Assembly (NCBI GenBank): GCA_027486405.1
Contig: JAIXPD010000029.1
Span: forward strand, 95,565 to 159,564
From: Azospirillum sp.
GTDB lineage: Bacteria > Pseudomonadota > Alphaproteobacteria > Azospirillales > Azospirillaceae
Reading direction: 5' to 3'
Length of the DNA: 64,000 nt
Numbering within the stretch: the first letter of the stretch is position 1; each line of letters opens with the position of its first letter. Of this stretch, positions 27,099 to 35,362 are shown piece by piece. Made by a program: the position numbers and the translations under genes. The notes beneath the pieces were generated by a model. The model worked only from the letters and a program-made list of their open reading frames with translations, was not told the origin of the DNA and made no database searches.

Positions 27099-29189
27099 TC
27101 AGAAGGCGGCGCGCACCCCGGCGTACACCGCCCGGCCTTCGCCCGGATAGAAAATGGACGTCGCCACCCGGCGCGCGTCCGTCACCGTGCCGATGTCGCT
27201 GATGTATTTCTTGTTGGTCAGGTTGCGGCCATCGATGAAGACCAACACGCCGTTGGAAAACTCCTTGCCCGCCTGCAGACTCAACAGGGTGCGGCCCGGA
27301 ACCTTCAGCGTGTTGGCCTGATCGGCCCAGGCCCCTTGCGGGACCCAATCCACCGTCGGCGTCACATAGAAACCGTCGTTGGCGTAGGTCAGGCTGGAGC
27401 GCAACACATGGCGCGGCACGCCCGCCAGCGTGTTGTTGCCATACTGGCGGTCGCCGTCAAAGGTGAAGTGGTTGAAGGTCCAGACCTGCCCGACGCTCAG
27501 GCGGTCGTCCTTGGCGGCGATGCCGGTGGCGACGGTGGCCTTGAACGCGGCCTCGATCCCCTGATGGATGCTGCGGTCGGCGTTGAAGGTCGCCGCCGGA
27601 ACGCTGCTGTTGGTGACGTATTGCAGCATCTCCCCGCGCACCGCCGAGCGGTAGGCGGTGACGTCCCACGACACCCCGCCGATCTCGCCGCGCGTGCCGA
27701 TTTCCGCCGTCCAGGCGCGTTGCGGCTGCAACGGCACAAAGCCCAGCGTGCCGTTCGCCTGGGTCTGGTTCAGGTCGGAGAAATCGGGGATGTCCTGGCT
27801 GCGGGTCAGGTTGACGAAGGCCTGGATGGTGGGCTTGGGTTCCCACAGCAGGCCGATTTTCGGGTTGAAGCCGTAATAGGCGCGGTCGCCGTTCTTGGTG
27901 GGCGACAGCAGGTCGCTGTAGCTGCGCAGGTCGCGTTGCGCCTTGCCGCCGGTCATCAGGGCCAGGGTGGGCAGGACATACAGGCGGTTTTCCGCGAAGA
28001 CCTCCGCGTTGTAGGCGTTCTGGCGGGAATCGACCGTCTGCGCCCCCCGGCTGCCGTTGATGTTGATGAACTGGCGGGCCTTGGTGTTGCCCGCCGTCAG
28101 ACGGCCGCCGACGACCAGTTCGTCGCGCATGCCGCCCACGGTGAACTGCGTGGTGTAACGCGGGGCGACACCATAGGTCCAACCGGTCTGGTCGATGACC
28201 TGGAAGATCGGGTGGAACAGCTTTTTGCGGATCGCCCAGGTGGCGACGTCCAGTTGCCCGGACTCCATCTTGACGCTGGTGCGGTTGGCGATGCGCTGGG
28301 TCCAGACGTCGCGGGCCTGATCGCCCGACAACACCGCCGCCGTCGCCATGGTCGGACGGTTCAGCGCGTCGTTCAGGCCAAGCGATCCGGGCAGCTTCTG
28401 GTGGGTGACGTATTCGCCAAAATAGAAGCGGGTTTCCACATCGGGGCTGATGCGGTAGCCGATGTTGCCGTTGACCTGCTCATACTGCTGGCGGGCGTGT
28501 TTGCGATAGCCGTCGGAATGCGACACCGTGGCGTTGACCAGAAAATCCAGATCGCCCAGCACGCGCGACGCCTGAAGGGAGGTGCGCAGCGTGCCGAAGC
28601 TGCCGCCATCGACGCGCAACACGTTGGGCGCAATGGCGGTGTGCGCCGTCGGCGTCACCAGATTGATCGCCCCGCCCAGGGTGGAGGAGCCATAGGCCAG
28701 CCCGTTGCCGCCCTTGAACACTTCGGCGTAGCGCAGGGCCTGCGGGTCAAGCTGGTAGAAATCGCCGCTGCCGTCGGCGGCGTTGACCGGAATGCCGTCC
28801 TGCAACAGCTCCACCCCGCGCAGGTGATAGCCGCGCGCCATGCCCGACCCGCGCACCGACAGGCGCAGTTCCTGGCCATAACGGTTTTCCACGAAGACGC
28901 CGGGCACGTTGCCCAGCACGTCGCGCAGGGTGTTGGCCAGGGTGCCCTTGTAGGATTCGGCGTCGACAAAGCCGACGGAGCCGACGGTCTTGCCCAGCTC
29001 CTCTTGCGCCTGTTCGGCGGCGGGGGCGGTCTGCGTGCCTTTGCCCTGACCGGTGACGGTCAGCGTGTCGAGCGCGACCGGGGCGTTGGTTTGGGGAGCG
29101 GGGGCGGTTTGCGCGGCGGCGGGAAACGCCTGGACCGCAACGAGGGAGGCGAGCGCCAAAGCGCCGCCGGTGTGCACACGGGTCATCAC
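27099..29189 (-). CDS. TonB-dependent outer-membrane receptor
   Basis: 696 residues. Signal peptide ending AFPAAAQ, TonB-box-like LDTLTVTG at about 40-47, plug domain with LANTLRDVLGNVPGVFVENRYG, LRVSVRG-type LSVRGSG and GGAINLV, then a 22-strand barrel ending with aromatic YAGVRAAF as required for assembly. Imports a scarce ligand across the outer membrane, likely an iron or copper chelate. It is the last gene of an operon with TonB and two DUF2946 proteins. A strong ribosome site (AGGAGAG) sits next to a hairpin at 29204-29237, which could control its translation. Confidence 0.9.
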   Translation of the reverse strand: MMTRVHTGGALALASLVAVQAFPAAAQTAPAPQTNAPVALDTLTVTGQGKGTQTAPAAEQAQEELGKTVGSVGFVDAESYKGTLANTLRDVLGNVPGVFVENRYGQELRLSVRGSGMARGYHLRGVELLQDGIPVNAADGSGDFYQLDPQALRYAEVFKGGNGLAYGSSTLGGAINLVTPTAHTAIAPNVLRVDGGSFGTLRTSLQASRVLGDLDFLVNATVSHSDGYRKHARQQYEQVNGNIGYRISPDVETRFYFGEYVTHQKLPGSLGLNDALNRPTMATAAVLSGDQARDVWTQRIANRTSVKMESGQLDVATWAIRKKLFHPIFQVIDQTGWTYGVAPRYTTQFTVGGMRDELVVGGRLTAGNTKARQFININGSRGAQTVDSRQNAYNAEVFAENRLYVLPTLALMTGGKAQRDLRSYSDLLSPTKNGDRAYYGFNPKIGLLWEPKPTIQAFVNLTRSQDIPDFSDLNQTQANGTLGFVPLQPQRAWTAEIGTRGEIGGVSWDVTAYRSAVRGEMLQYVTNSSVPAATFNADRSIHQGIEAAFKATVATGIAAKDDRLSVGQVWTFNHFTFDGDRQYGNNTLAGVPRHVLRSSLTYANDGFYVTPTVDWVPQGAWADQANTLKVPGRTLLSLQAGKEFSNGVLVFIDGRNLTNKKYISDIGTVTDARRVATSIFYPGEGRAVYAGVRAAF

Positions 29190-29203
29190 TCAGTCTCTCC
29201 TGT

Positions 29204-29237
29204 GCCCGGTTGCGGGACCGCAAGGGGGTCGCCGGGC
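29204..29237 (-). promoter_or_regulatory. Leader hairpin abutting the receptor's ribosome site
   Basis: Nested stem: outer GCCCGG (29204-29209) with CCGGGC (29232-29237), inner TTGCG (29210-29214) with CGCAA (29219-29223). It lies between the DUF2946 stop codon (29262) and the ribosome site of the receptor (about 29195-29201), so ribosomes ending on the upstream frame, or stalling in it, could change access to the start. Confidence 0.5.
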
Positions 29238-29261
29238 CGGGCATGGGTCATGAATCATCGG

Positions 29262-29702
29262 TCAGGGGGGCGCGTGCGTGAGGGCGCGCGCCCGGTCGGG
29301 GCGGAAACCGGCCATGGGCGGCGGTCCCCGCGCCCGGGGGCGATGGGCGACGGGCCGAGGAACGGCGCGGCGGGTCGGCGCTGGGCGCAGCCGCCAGCCA
29401 TGGCCATTGGGGCCGGTAGCGGGAACCCCACCACCCGGCAACAGCGTTTGCACGGCGGCAAAGGCCAGGCAGGCCGCGCACGACTCGTCAAACGGATCAG
29501 CGGGCGGGCCGTTTGGCGGGGCCGATTCCGGCGAGCGGGCGGCCAGACACAACGGGGCCGACGCGTCCGCCGCCGCGCTGCGGGCCGCCATCACCAGGGC
29601 CGACCCGATGGGCGACAGCGCTTGCAGCAGCGCGGCCAGCAGCAGCAGCGCCCACAGCCCGCGCGTCCAAACCGGCCTGCGTTGTTCGAAACGCGTCCTC
29701 AT
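29262..29702 (-). CDS. DUF2946 protein with CxxC, upstream of the TonB receptor
   Basis: 146 residues. One N-terminal membrane segment or signal (LWALLLLAALLQALSPIGSAL), then the DUF2946 hallmark FDESCAACLAFAA (CxxC) at about 77-89 and a Pro/Arg-rich C-terminus. Its ATG overlaps the tonB stop as ATGA. In Bordetella pertussis a DUF2946 open frame (CruR) upstream of a TonB receptor gene was reported to control that receptor in response to copper through its CxxC motif; the layout here is the same. Role in this strain is inference. Confidence 0.75.
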   Translation of the reverse strand: MRTRFEQRRPVWTRGLWALLLLAALLQALSPIGSALVMAARSAAADASAPLCLAARSPESAPPNGPPADPFDESCAACLAFAAVQTLLPGGGVPATGPNGHGWRLRPAPTRRAVPRPVAHRPRARGPPPMAGFRPDRARALTHAPP

Positions 29703-30682
29703 CGCAGGGCGAACCGCACCGGGACCGTCACCTCCAACCGGTCGCCGCCCAGCGTCGGCGGCAAGGGCGGCAGGGGGGAGGCGCGCTCGATCATCTGTTC
29801 CGCCGCCTGATCCAAACGCTCATGGCCGGAACCCTGGATGATGGACCAGCGCAGAACCGCGCCGTCCCGCGCGATGGTGAAGCGCAGATGAACGGTCCCT
29901 TCCTCCCGCGCCAGTTGGGCGGCGCGCGGGTAGAGTTTGTACCGGGCCAGCCGGGCGAGGATCGTCGCCAGATAGTCGGGCGGCGGCCCGCTGGACGCGG
30001 CCTGCGCCGGGACCGCGGCAACGGGCGGTGCTGGCGGAGTGGGCACGACGACAGCCGACACGGGGGGTGGGGCCGTTGGGGAGGGTGGAGCCTTGGCCGC
30101 CGCCGCCCGCTTGACCGGGGCCGGAGCCGGGGCGACCGGCGGCGGCGTGACCGACACCGGACGGGATGGCGGCACGGGGCGGGGCGGGGGCGGTGTCGGT
30201 TCCGGCACCGGCGCAGGCGCAGGGGGCGGCTCCGATGGCGGCTCCGATGGCGGCTCAGGCGGGGGCGGGGGCGGTTCCACCGGAGGGGGCGGAGCAGGCT
30301 CCGGCAGGGTCACAGGGGTCGGTTCGACCGGCGTCGCTTCAGGGACAACCGGCTCCGGTGGAGGCACAACGGGTTTCGCCAACGGGACCGATGATTCCGC
30401 CACAGCCGCCGCCACCGGCTCGGTCACCGGTTCAACCACGGGCGCAGCCGACGGGGCCGGTTCGGCAGGCGGTTCCGGGATCGGTTCCAACTCCAGGGCA
30501 AAGGCCACAGCCTCCGGCGCGGCGACGGGCGACGGGTCCGGCCGCGCCAACCCGGCGACCAGGGCGATCACGCCAACGTGCAACGCCACCGACAGCGGCA
30601 AGGGCCATCGGCTGGACGCACGGCGCGGAGCAACGGGGCGGGCCGTCGGCACCAGCGCGCAAGGCTGGGGACCGGCGGTCAA
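29699..30682 (-). CDS. tonB: TonB family energy-transducing protein
   Basis: 327 residues. Membrane anchor at about 28-45 (LPLSVALHVGVIALVAGLA), then a long Pro-rich spacer (about 50-215) and a TonB C-terminal domain YLATILARLARYKLYPRAAQL...GTVHLRFTIARDGAVLRWSI. It transmits proton-motive force to outer-membrane receptors, presumably the one encoded two genes downstream. A 12-bp unit repeats in the spacer (30225-30256). The start is uncertain: the frame opens with TTG at 30682 and a GTG at 30652 is possible; neither has a good ribosome site. Confidence 0.85.
   Translation of the reverse strand: MTAGPQPCALVPTARPVAPRRASSRWPLPLSVALHVGVIALVAGLARPDPSPVAAPEAVAFALELEPIPEPPAEPAPSAAPVVEPVTEPVAAAVAESSVPLAKPVVPPPEPVVPEATPVEPTPVTLPEPAPPPPVEPPPPPPEPPSEPPSEPPPAPAPVPEPTPPPPRPVPPSRPVSVTPPPVAPAPAPVKRAAAAKAPPSPTAPPPVSAVVVPTPPAPPVAAVPAQAASSGPPPDYLATILARLARYKLYPRAAQLAREEGTVHLRFTIARDGAVLRWSIIQGSGHERLDQAAEQMIERASPLPPLPPTLGGDRLEVTVPVRFALR
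30225..30256 (-). repeat. 12-bp tandem repeat in tonB
   Basis: GGCGGCTCCGAT at 30225-30236 and 30237-30248, plus a partial third copy to 30256; it encodes the repeated PPSE of the proline-rich spacer. Confidence 0.8.
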
Positions 30683-30847
30683 ACGATCGGACGGCAGGGG
30701 ACATCACCGACAATCAGCGGAACGGTGTCCCAGCCCACACCCACAGGAACCCGACGACGGCCGCCGCGCGGCGTCCCAGGCGGGGACGGGCGCGATCAGC
30801 AACGATCCGGGCGAAAACGGGGAGTCAGGCGGAACGGGGCGGCGGTC

Positions 30848-31363
30848 TCAGGCCCACACCACCGGCGGCGCGCGCGGGGCATGGTTCGACCGCCTCGCCG
30901 ACAACGCCACGCGCACGCGCGGCCACACCGATTCCAGGCGCTCCCCAAGCCGCAACACCGCCAACGCGCCGCCATCCGGCAGCGGCAGGGCGTGGGCGGA
31001 CAAGGCCAGACAAAAGGCGCAGGGCGGGGCGTGAGGCGCGCCATCAGCGGGTGCACCGGCGTTCCCCGCCGCGTCCTCCGCATCGTTGGCCGCATCGTTG
31101 GCCGCATCACGGGTCGAATTGAGGGCGGACGGGCCGCAGCCAACGGCCCAAGCCGCCGGATCGGGCGCAACGAGCAGGCTGGTCCCCAGCCCCCCATCGA
31201 TCGAACCCACGCCGACCACGCGCGCACCGACCGGCCCACCGCGCGCCGCCATGGCGGCGTCGGGCAGGATCGCTTGCAGCAGCAGGGCCAGAACCGCCAG
31301 CCAGACGCGCCAACGCCCCCGCCCGGACCGAATCACCGGTCCGGCGGCGGATCGTCGGGCCAT
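30848..31363 (-). CDS. DUF2946-like CxxC protein
   Basis: 171 residues from ATG 31363 (the frame could start as far up as 31504). Hydrophobic N-terminal segment VWLAVLALLLQAILPDAAMA resembles a signal peptide; near residue 120, PPCAFCLALSAHALPLP gives the CxxC of DUF2946 followed by the usual aliphatic-proline stretch. A region of DAAN repeats (12-bp DNA unit, 31079-31108) separates the two parts. It lies 165 bases upstream of tonB in the same operon. A second DUF2946 in one operon is uncommon. Confidence 0.65.
   Translation of the reverse strand: MARRSAAGPVIRSGRGRWRVWLAVLALLLQAILPDAAMAARGGPVGARVVGVGSIDGGLGTSLLVAPDPAAWAVGCGPSALNSTRDAANDAANDAEDAAGNAGAPADGAPHAPPCAFCLALSAHALPLPDGGALAVLRLGERLESVWPRVRVALSARRSNHAPRAPPVVWA
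31079..31108 (-). repeat. 12-bp tandem repeat in the DUF2946-like gene
   Basis: CGCATCGTTGGC at 31079-31090 and 31091-31102, then six more matching bases; encodes NDAANDAA. Confidence 0.8.
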
Positions 31364-31533
31364 CACAGCCGTCTGTCCCCGTGCCTGCGCCACCGCGCGC
31401 CATCCTTCGTCATCAACAGAATGTCCCGGCTTTATCACACCCCGACCGCTCCGACCACAGCGGATCGTTGCCGCCGCCACGGTCGCCAGGGGGCAGAGCG
31501 TCATCCACGCGCGTCAGACAAGCGCCATCCCGG

Positions 31534-31821
31534 TCAAAAGCGAAACACATCCCGTTTCTGCCAGAACGCGCGCCGGACAAACGTTCCACCCCCGCTTTTC
31601 GCACGGTCCTGGCGCTGGCCACAAACCTCTGGACACCGGCCGGAAAGCGAAAGACGCGCCACCTTGCTCACAGTGCGAAGGCACGCGCCGCACTCGTCCG
31701 GCGGACTGCTTTGAACCGCCGTCAGGGCGACCCAGCCGACGGCCACCAGCATGGTCAGGACGACCACCGACCGCCGCAGCATTGTGGCCGATATGGCTCG
31801 GCATCGCGGCATCGGTGGCAT
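31534..31821 (-). CDS. Small exported CxxC protein
   Basis: 95 residues from ATG 31821, which has AGGGAGTG at a proper distance. Hydrophobic segment SVVVLTMLVAVGWVALTAV then DECGACLRTVS (CxxC) and a second pair CPEVC. It is the first gene of the TonB operon and looks like a shortened relative of the two DUF2946 proteins downstream, but I cannot assign it to that family. Possible metal-binding or regulatory uORF. Confidence 0.55.
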   Translation of the reverse strand: MPPMPRCRAISATMLRRSVVVLTMLVAVGWVALTAVQSSPPDECGACLRTVSKVARLSLSGRCPEVCGQRQDRAKSGGGTFVRRAFWQKRDVFRF

Positions 31822-31873
31822 GGCTCAAACACTCCCTGATGTGGCCCCGGCTTCCCGACGCCAGGAACATACG

Positions 31874-31894
31874 ATGTAAACTTACATAGTAAGT
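31874..31894. promoter_or_regulatory. Overlapping palindromes upstream of the TonB operon
   Basis: ATGTAA-ac-TTACAT (31874-31887, perfect) overlaps ACTTAC-ata-GTAAGT (31880-31894, perfect). They lie 53-73 bases upstream of the first ATG of the operon in AT-rich DNA, where a repressor would cover the promoter. The sequence is not a canonical Fur or Zur box that I recognise. Confidence 0.5.
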
Positions 31895-31920
31895 ACGTCA
31901 AGCGCTGACCAGAGCCGCAC

Positions 31921-32094
31921 CAGGGCAATCGCTTGAAGGTATATAAACCTATATAAAGAATTTACCGTCATCCCCGCGAAGGCGGGGATCCAGGCTTTCC
32001 CGTCAGAGCCACTCTGCGAACTCTGGATCCCCGCCTTCGCGGGGATGACAAATGTCCTAATAGAGGAATTTCAAGCCTTCACCCGATTGCCCTG
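31921..32094. mobile_element. MITE with ISAs1-like ends, copy 1
   Basis: 174 bp bounded by inverted repeats starting CAGGGCAATCG (19 bases, 17 matching: 31921-31939 against 32076-32094). It is flanked by a perfect 10-bp direct repeat AGAGCCGCAC at 31911-31920 and 32095-32104, i.e. a target-site duplication. CAGGG termini and 8-10 bp duplications are features of the ISAs1 family. There is no transposase; the middle holds a REP-like inverted repeat. Confidence 0.85.
31967..32049. repeat. REP-type 27-bp inverted repeat inside the MITE
   Basis: Two perfect 27-bp arms (31967-31993 and 32023-32049) separated by 29 bases. Each arm also folds on itself (CCCCGC-gaag-GCGGGG). The arm sequence starting GTCATCCCCGCGAAGGCGGG is a widespread REP motif in proteobacterial genomes. 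Confidence 0.85.
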
Positions 32095-32114
32095 AGAGCC
32101 GCACCAATCCGCCC

Positions 32115-32164
32115 GCCCCTCTTGCCCCTCTTGCCCCCCTTGCCCCTCTTGCCCCTCTTGCCCC
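32115..32164. repeat. 9-bp minisatellite upstream of pflB
   Basis: GCCCCTCTT repeated 5.5 times (one copy with a C for T) between the MITE and the pflB start. Not coding in a supported gene. A TATACT hexamer at 32240-32245 could be the -10 element of pflB, but no good -35 was found. Confidence 0.8.
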
Positions 32165-32296
32165 GACCATCTGCCATCGGCTGAAAGGGCGCGGCACCCT
32201 GACGCAGGGGTGGCGCGCTCCGGCGTCATGAATCGGGCGTATACTGACGATCCGTGCGGCGCTGCGGGTGCCGCCGTCGTTGGAAAGGGCACGATC

Positions 32297-34582
32297 ATGG
32301 ACAGCCTGTTGATGGACACGATGGCCCCGGCTGATAACGCGGAGCCGTCAACGTCGCCCTGGCGCGGCTTTGCCGAAGGGCCGTGGCAGCGGTCCATCGA
32401 TGTGCGCGACTTCATCCTGCGCAACGTCACCCCTTACACCGGCGATTCCGCCTTTCTCAGCGGCCCAACCGACCGGACGCGGGCGCTGTGGGCGCGCGTC
32501 ACCGATCTGCTGGCGCAGGAGCGCGCGACCAAGGGCGGCGTGCTGGACGCCGACACCGACCGGGTGTCGGGCATCACCGCCCACCCGCCGGGCTACATCG
32601 ACCGCGATCTGGAACTGATCGTCGGTTTGCAGACCGACAAACCGCTCAAACGCGCGATCATGCCGTTCGGCGGCTGGCGGTTGGTGAAAAGCGGGTTGGA
32701 GGCCTATGGCTTCACCGCCTCGCCCGCGCTGGACGCGGTGTTTCCCAACCTGCGCAAAACCCACAATCACGGCGTGTTCGACGTCTACACCGACGAGATG
32801 CTGCGTTGCCGCAAATCGGGCGTCATCACCGGCCTGCCCGATTCCTATGGGCGCGGGCGCATCATTGGCGATTACCGCCGCGTCGCGCTGTATGGCGTCG
32901 ACCGGCTGACCGCCGACAAGCGCGCGCAGTTCGCCTCCCTCGACCTCGACCGTATGGACGAAGCGACGCTGCGCGCGCGGGAGGAGATCACCGAGCAGAT
33001 CCGCGCGCTCGCCGATCTGGTGGCGATGGCCTCCGGCTATGGCTTCGACGTCACCCGCCCGGCGGCGACCGCGCAAGAGGCGGTGCAGTGGACCTATCTG
33101 GCCTATCTGGCGGCGGTGAAGGAATCGAACGGGGCCGCGATGTCGCTGGGCCGGGTGTCGAGCTTCCTCGACGTCTACATCGCCCGCGACCTCGCCGATG
33201 GCCGCCTGGACGAGGCGCAGGCGCAGGAGTTGATCGACCAGTTCGTCATCAAGCTGCGCCTGGTCCGCTTCCTGCGCACGCCGGAATACGACCAGCTCTT
33301 TTCCGGGGATCCGACCTGGGTGACGGAATGCCTGGGCGGCATGGCGCTGGACGGGCGGACGCTGGTGACGCGGTCCAACTTCCGCATGCTGAACACCCTG
33401 CACAATCTCGGCCCCGCGCCGGAACCGAATCTGACCGTTCTGTGGTCGGAACAATTGCCGGAAGGGTTCAAGCGTTTCTGTGCCGAAACGTCGATCAAGA
33501 CCTGTTCCCTGCAATATGAGAACGACGATCTGATGCGCCCCTATTGGGGCGACGACTACGCCATCGCCTGCTGCGTGTCGGCGATGCGGATCGGCAAGCA
33601 GATGCAGTTCTTCGGCGCGCGGGCCAATCTGGCCAAGACCCTGCTGTACGCCATCAACGGCGGCCGCGACGAGCTGACGGGCGAGCAGATCGGCCCGTCC
33701 TTTGCCCCGATCACCGCCGATGTCCTGACCTATGACGAGGTGATCGCCCGTTTCGTTCCGATGATGGAATGGTTGGCGAAGGTCTACATGAACACGCTGA
33801 ACGCCATCCATTACATGCACGACAAATACATGTACGAGCGGTTGGAGATGGCGTTGCACGACCGCGACATCCTGCGCACCATGGCCTGCGGCGTCGCCGG
33901 GTTGAGCGTGGTGGCCGACAGCCTGTCGGCGATCAAACACGCCACCGTCCATGTCATCCGCGACGCGCGCGGTCTGGCCGTCGATTACCGGATCGAGGGC
34001 GACCATCCGGCCTATGGCAACAACGACCCGCGCGTGGACGACATCGCCGTGTGGGTGGTGGAACGCTTCATGGCACTGCTGCGAAAGCAAAAAGCCTACC
34101 GCGACGCCGTGCCGACGCAATCGGTGCTGACCATCACCTCCAACGTCGTCTATGGCAAGAAGACCGGCAGCACGCCGGACGGGCGCAAGGCGGGCGAACC
34201 CTTCGCGCCGGGTGCCAACCCGATGCACGGGCGCGACCGCAAGGGGGCCATCGCCTCCATGGCGTCGGTGGCCCGCCTGCCCTACGCCCACGCGCAGGAC
34301 GGCATCAGCTACACCTTCACCATTGTTCCCGGCGCGCTGGGGCCGACGCCGGAGGAGCGGGTGGCCAACCTGATCGGCATGCTGGACGGCTACACCGCCC
34401 AGGGCGGCCACCACATCAACGTCAACGTGTTCGACCGCGACACCCTGATCCACGCCATGGATCACCCGGAGCTGTACCCGCAATTGACCATCCGGGTCAG
34501 CGGCTATGCGGTGAACTTCATCAAGCTGACGCGCGAACAGCAGCTTGACGTGGTGTCGCGCACCTTCCACGCCGGGCATTGA
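32297..34582 (+). CDS. pflB: Pyruvate formate-lyase (glycyl radical enzyme)
   Basis: 761 residues, the length of the E. coli enzyme. Cleaves pyruvate plus CoA to acetyl-CoA and formate during anaerobic growth. The catalytic Cys pair is in [15 protein letters not shown] (Cys425-Cys426) and the radical Gly736 in [10 protein letters not shown]. Other family blocks: [17 protein letters not shown] and [21 protein letters not shown] 32297 follows GGAAAGGG. Activated by the product of the next gene. Strong candidate for oxygen-dependent (FNR-type) control, but I found no FNR box. Confidence 0.95.
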   Translation: MDSLLMDTMAPADNAEPSTSPWRGFAEGPWQRSIDVRDFILRNVTPYTGDSAFLSGPTDRTRALWARVTDLLAQERATKGGVLDADTDRVSGITAHPPGYIDRDLELIVGLQTDKPLKRAIMPFGGWRLVKSGLEAYGFTASPALDAVFPNLRKTHNHGVFDVYTDEMLRCRKSGVITGLPDSYGRGRIIGDYRRVALYGVDRLTADKRAQFASLDLDRMDEATLRAREEITEQIRALADLVAMASGYGFDVTRPAATAQEAVQWTYLAYLAAVKESNGAAMSLGRVSSFLDVYIARDLADGRLDEAQAQELIDQFVIKLRLVRFLRTPEYDQLFSGDPTWVTECLGGMALDGRTLVTRSNFRMLNTLHNLGPAPEPNLTVLWSEQLPEGFKRFCAETSIKTCSLQYENDDLMRPYWGDDYAIACCVSAMRIGKQMQFFGARANLAKTLLYAINGGRDELTGEQIGPSFAPITADVLTYDEVIARFVPMMEWLAKVYMNTLNAIHYMHDKYMYERLEMALHDRDILRTMACGVAGLSVVADSLSAIKHATVHVIRDARGLAVDYRIEGDHPAYGNNDPRVDDIAVWVVERFMALLRKQKAYRDAVPTQSVLTITSNVVYGKKTGSTPDGRKAGEPFAPGANPMHGRDRKGAIASMASVARLPYAHAQDGISYTFTIVPGALGPTPEERVANLIGMLDGYTAQGGHHINVNVFDRDTLIHAMDHPELYPQLTIRVSGYAVNFIKLTREQQLDVVSRTFHAGH

Positions 34583-34604
34583 GCGGGATGGGGCAAGACA
34601 GCCA

Positions 34605-35336
34605 ATGACCGTGCGCGGCTGGGTTCATTCGGTGGAAAGCTGCGGCACGGTGGACGGCCCCGGCCTGCGTTACGTGCTGTTCCTGGCCGGGTGCCCGTTG
34701 CGCTGTCTCTATTGCCACAACCCCGACACCCGCCACCTGCACGATGGCACGCCGACGGATTCCGGCGCGGTGCTGGCCGACATCGCCCGCACCGCCGGTT
34801 TCCTGACCCGCGCCCATGGCGGGGTGACGCTGAGCGGCGGCGAACCGCTGGTCCAGCCGGAATTCTGCGCGGCGATCCTGCGCGGCTGCAAGGCGCAGGG
34901 GCTGCACACCGCCCTCGACACGTCGGGCCATCTGGGGCTGCACGCCGACGATCATCTGCTGGCCGACACCGATCTGGTGCTGCTCGACATCAAGGCTTTC
35001 ACCGAGCAGACCCACCGGGCGCTGACCGGCGCGCCGCTGCGCCCCACCCTGGAATTCGCCGAACGGCTGGCCGGGCTGGGAAAGCCGGTCTGGCTGCGCT
35101 ACGTCCTGGTTCCTGGCCTGACCGATCACGAGGACGAGATCGCCGCCCTGGCCGGTTTCGCCGCCGGGCTGGGCGTGGTGGAGCGGGTGGACGTGCTGCC
35201 CTTCCACAAGATGGGGGAGGCGAAATGGGCGGCGCTGGGCCTGCCCTACCGCCTGACCGACACCCAGCCGCCGACGGCGGAGCAGACCGCGCGGGCGCGC
35301 GGCCTGTTCCGGAAGGCCGGGTTGCGGGTGCCGTAA
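34605..35336 (+). CDS. pflA: Pyruvate formate-lyase activating enzyme (radical SAM)
   Basis: 243 residues. The radical SAM cluster motif CPLRCLYC (CxxxCxxC) is at about 29-36, preceded by VESCGTVDGPGLRYVLFLAGC and followed by GGVTLSGGEPLVQPEF. It installs the glycyl radical on PflB using SAM and a [4Fe-4S] cluster. Begins 22 bases after pflB. Start at 34605, not at the longer frame from 34545 that overlaps pflB. Confidence 0.95.
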   Translation: MTVRGWVHSVESCGTVDGPGLRYVLFLAGCPLRCLYCHNPDTRHLHDGTPTDSGAVLADIARTAGFLTRAHGGVTLSGGEPLVQPEFCAAILRGCKAQGLHTALDTSGHLGLHADDHLLADTDLVLLDIKAFTEQTHRALTGAPLRPTLEFAERLAGLGKPVWLRYVLVPGLTDHEDEIAALAGFAAGLGVVERVDVLPFHKMGEAKWAALGLPYRLTDTQPPTAEQTARARGLFRKAGLRVP

Positions 35337-35362
35337 ACCGCCGGACACCCGCGCTGGACCGA

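Noticed and set aside
32071..32430. 119-codon minus-strand frame over the 9-bp minisatellite
   Set aside because: It overlaps the pflB start and the MITE end, and its QEG repeat is just the minisatellite.
32348..34579. 743-codon open frame antisense to pflB
   Set aside because: Product is Gln/Arg/His-rich without motifs and exactly mirrors pflB, whose catalytic residues are all present.
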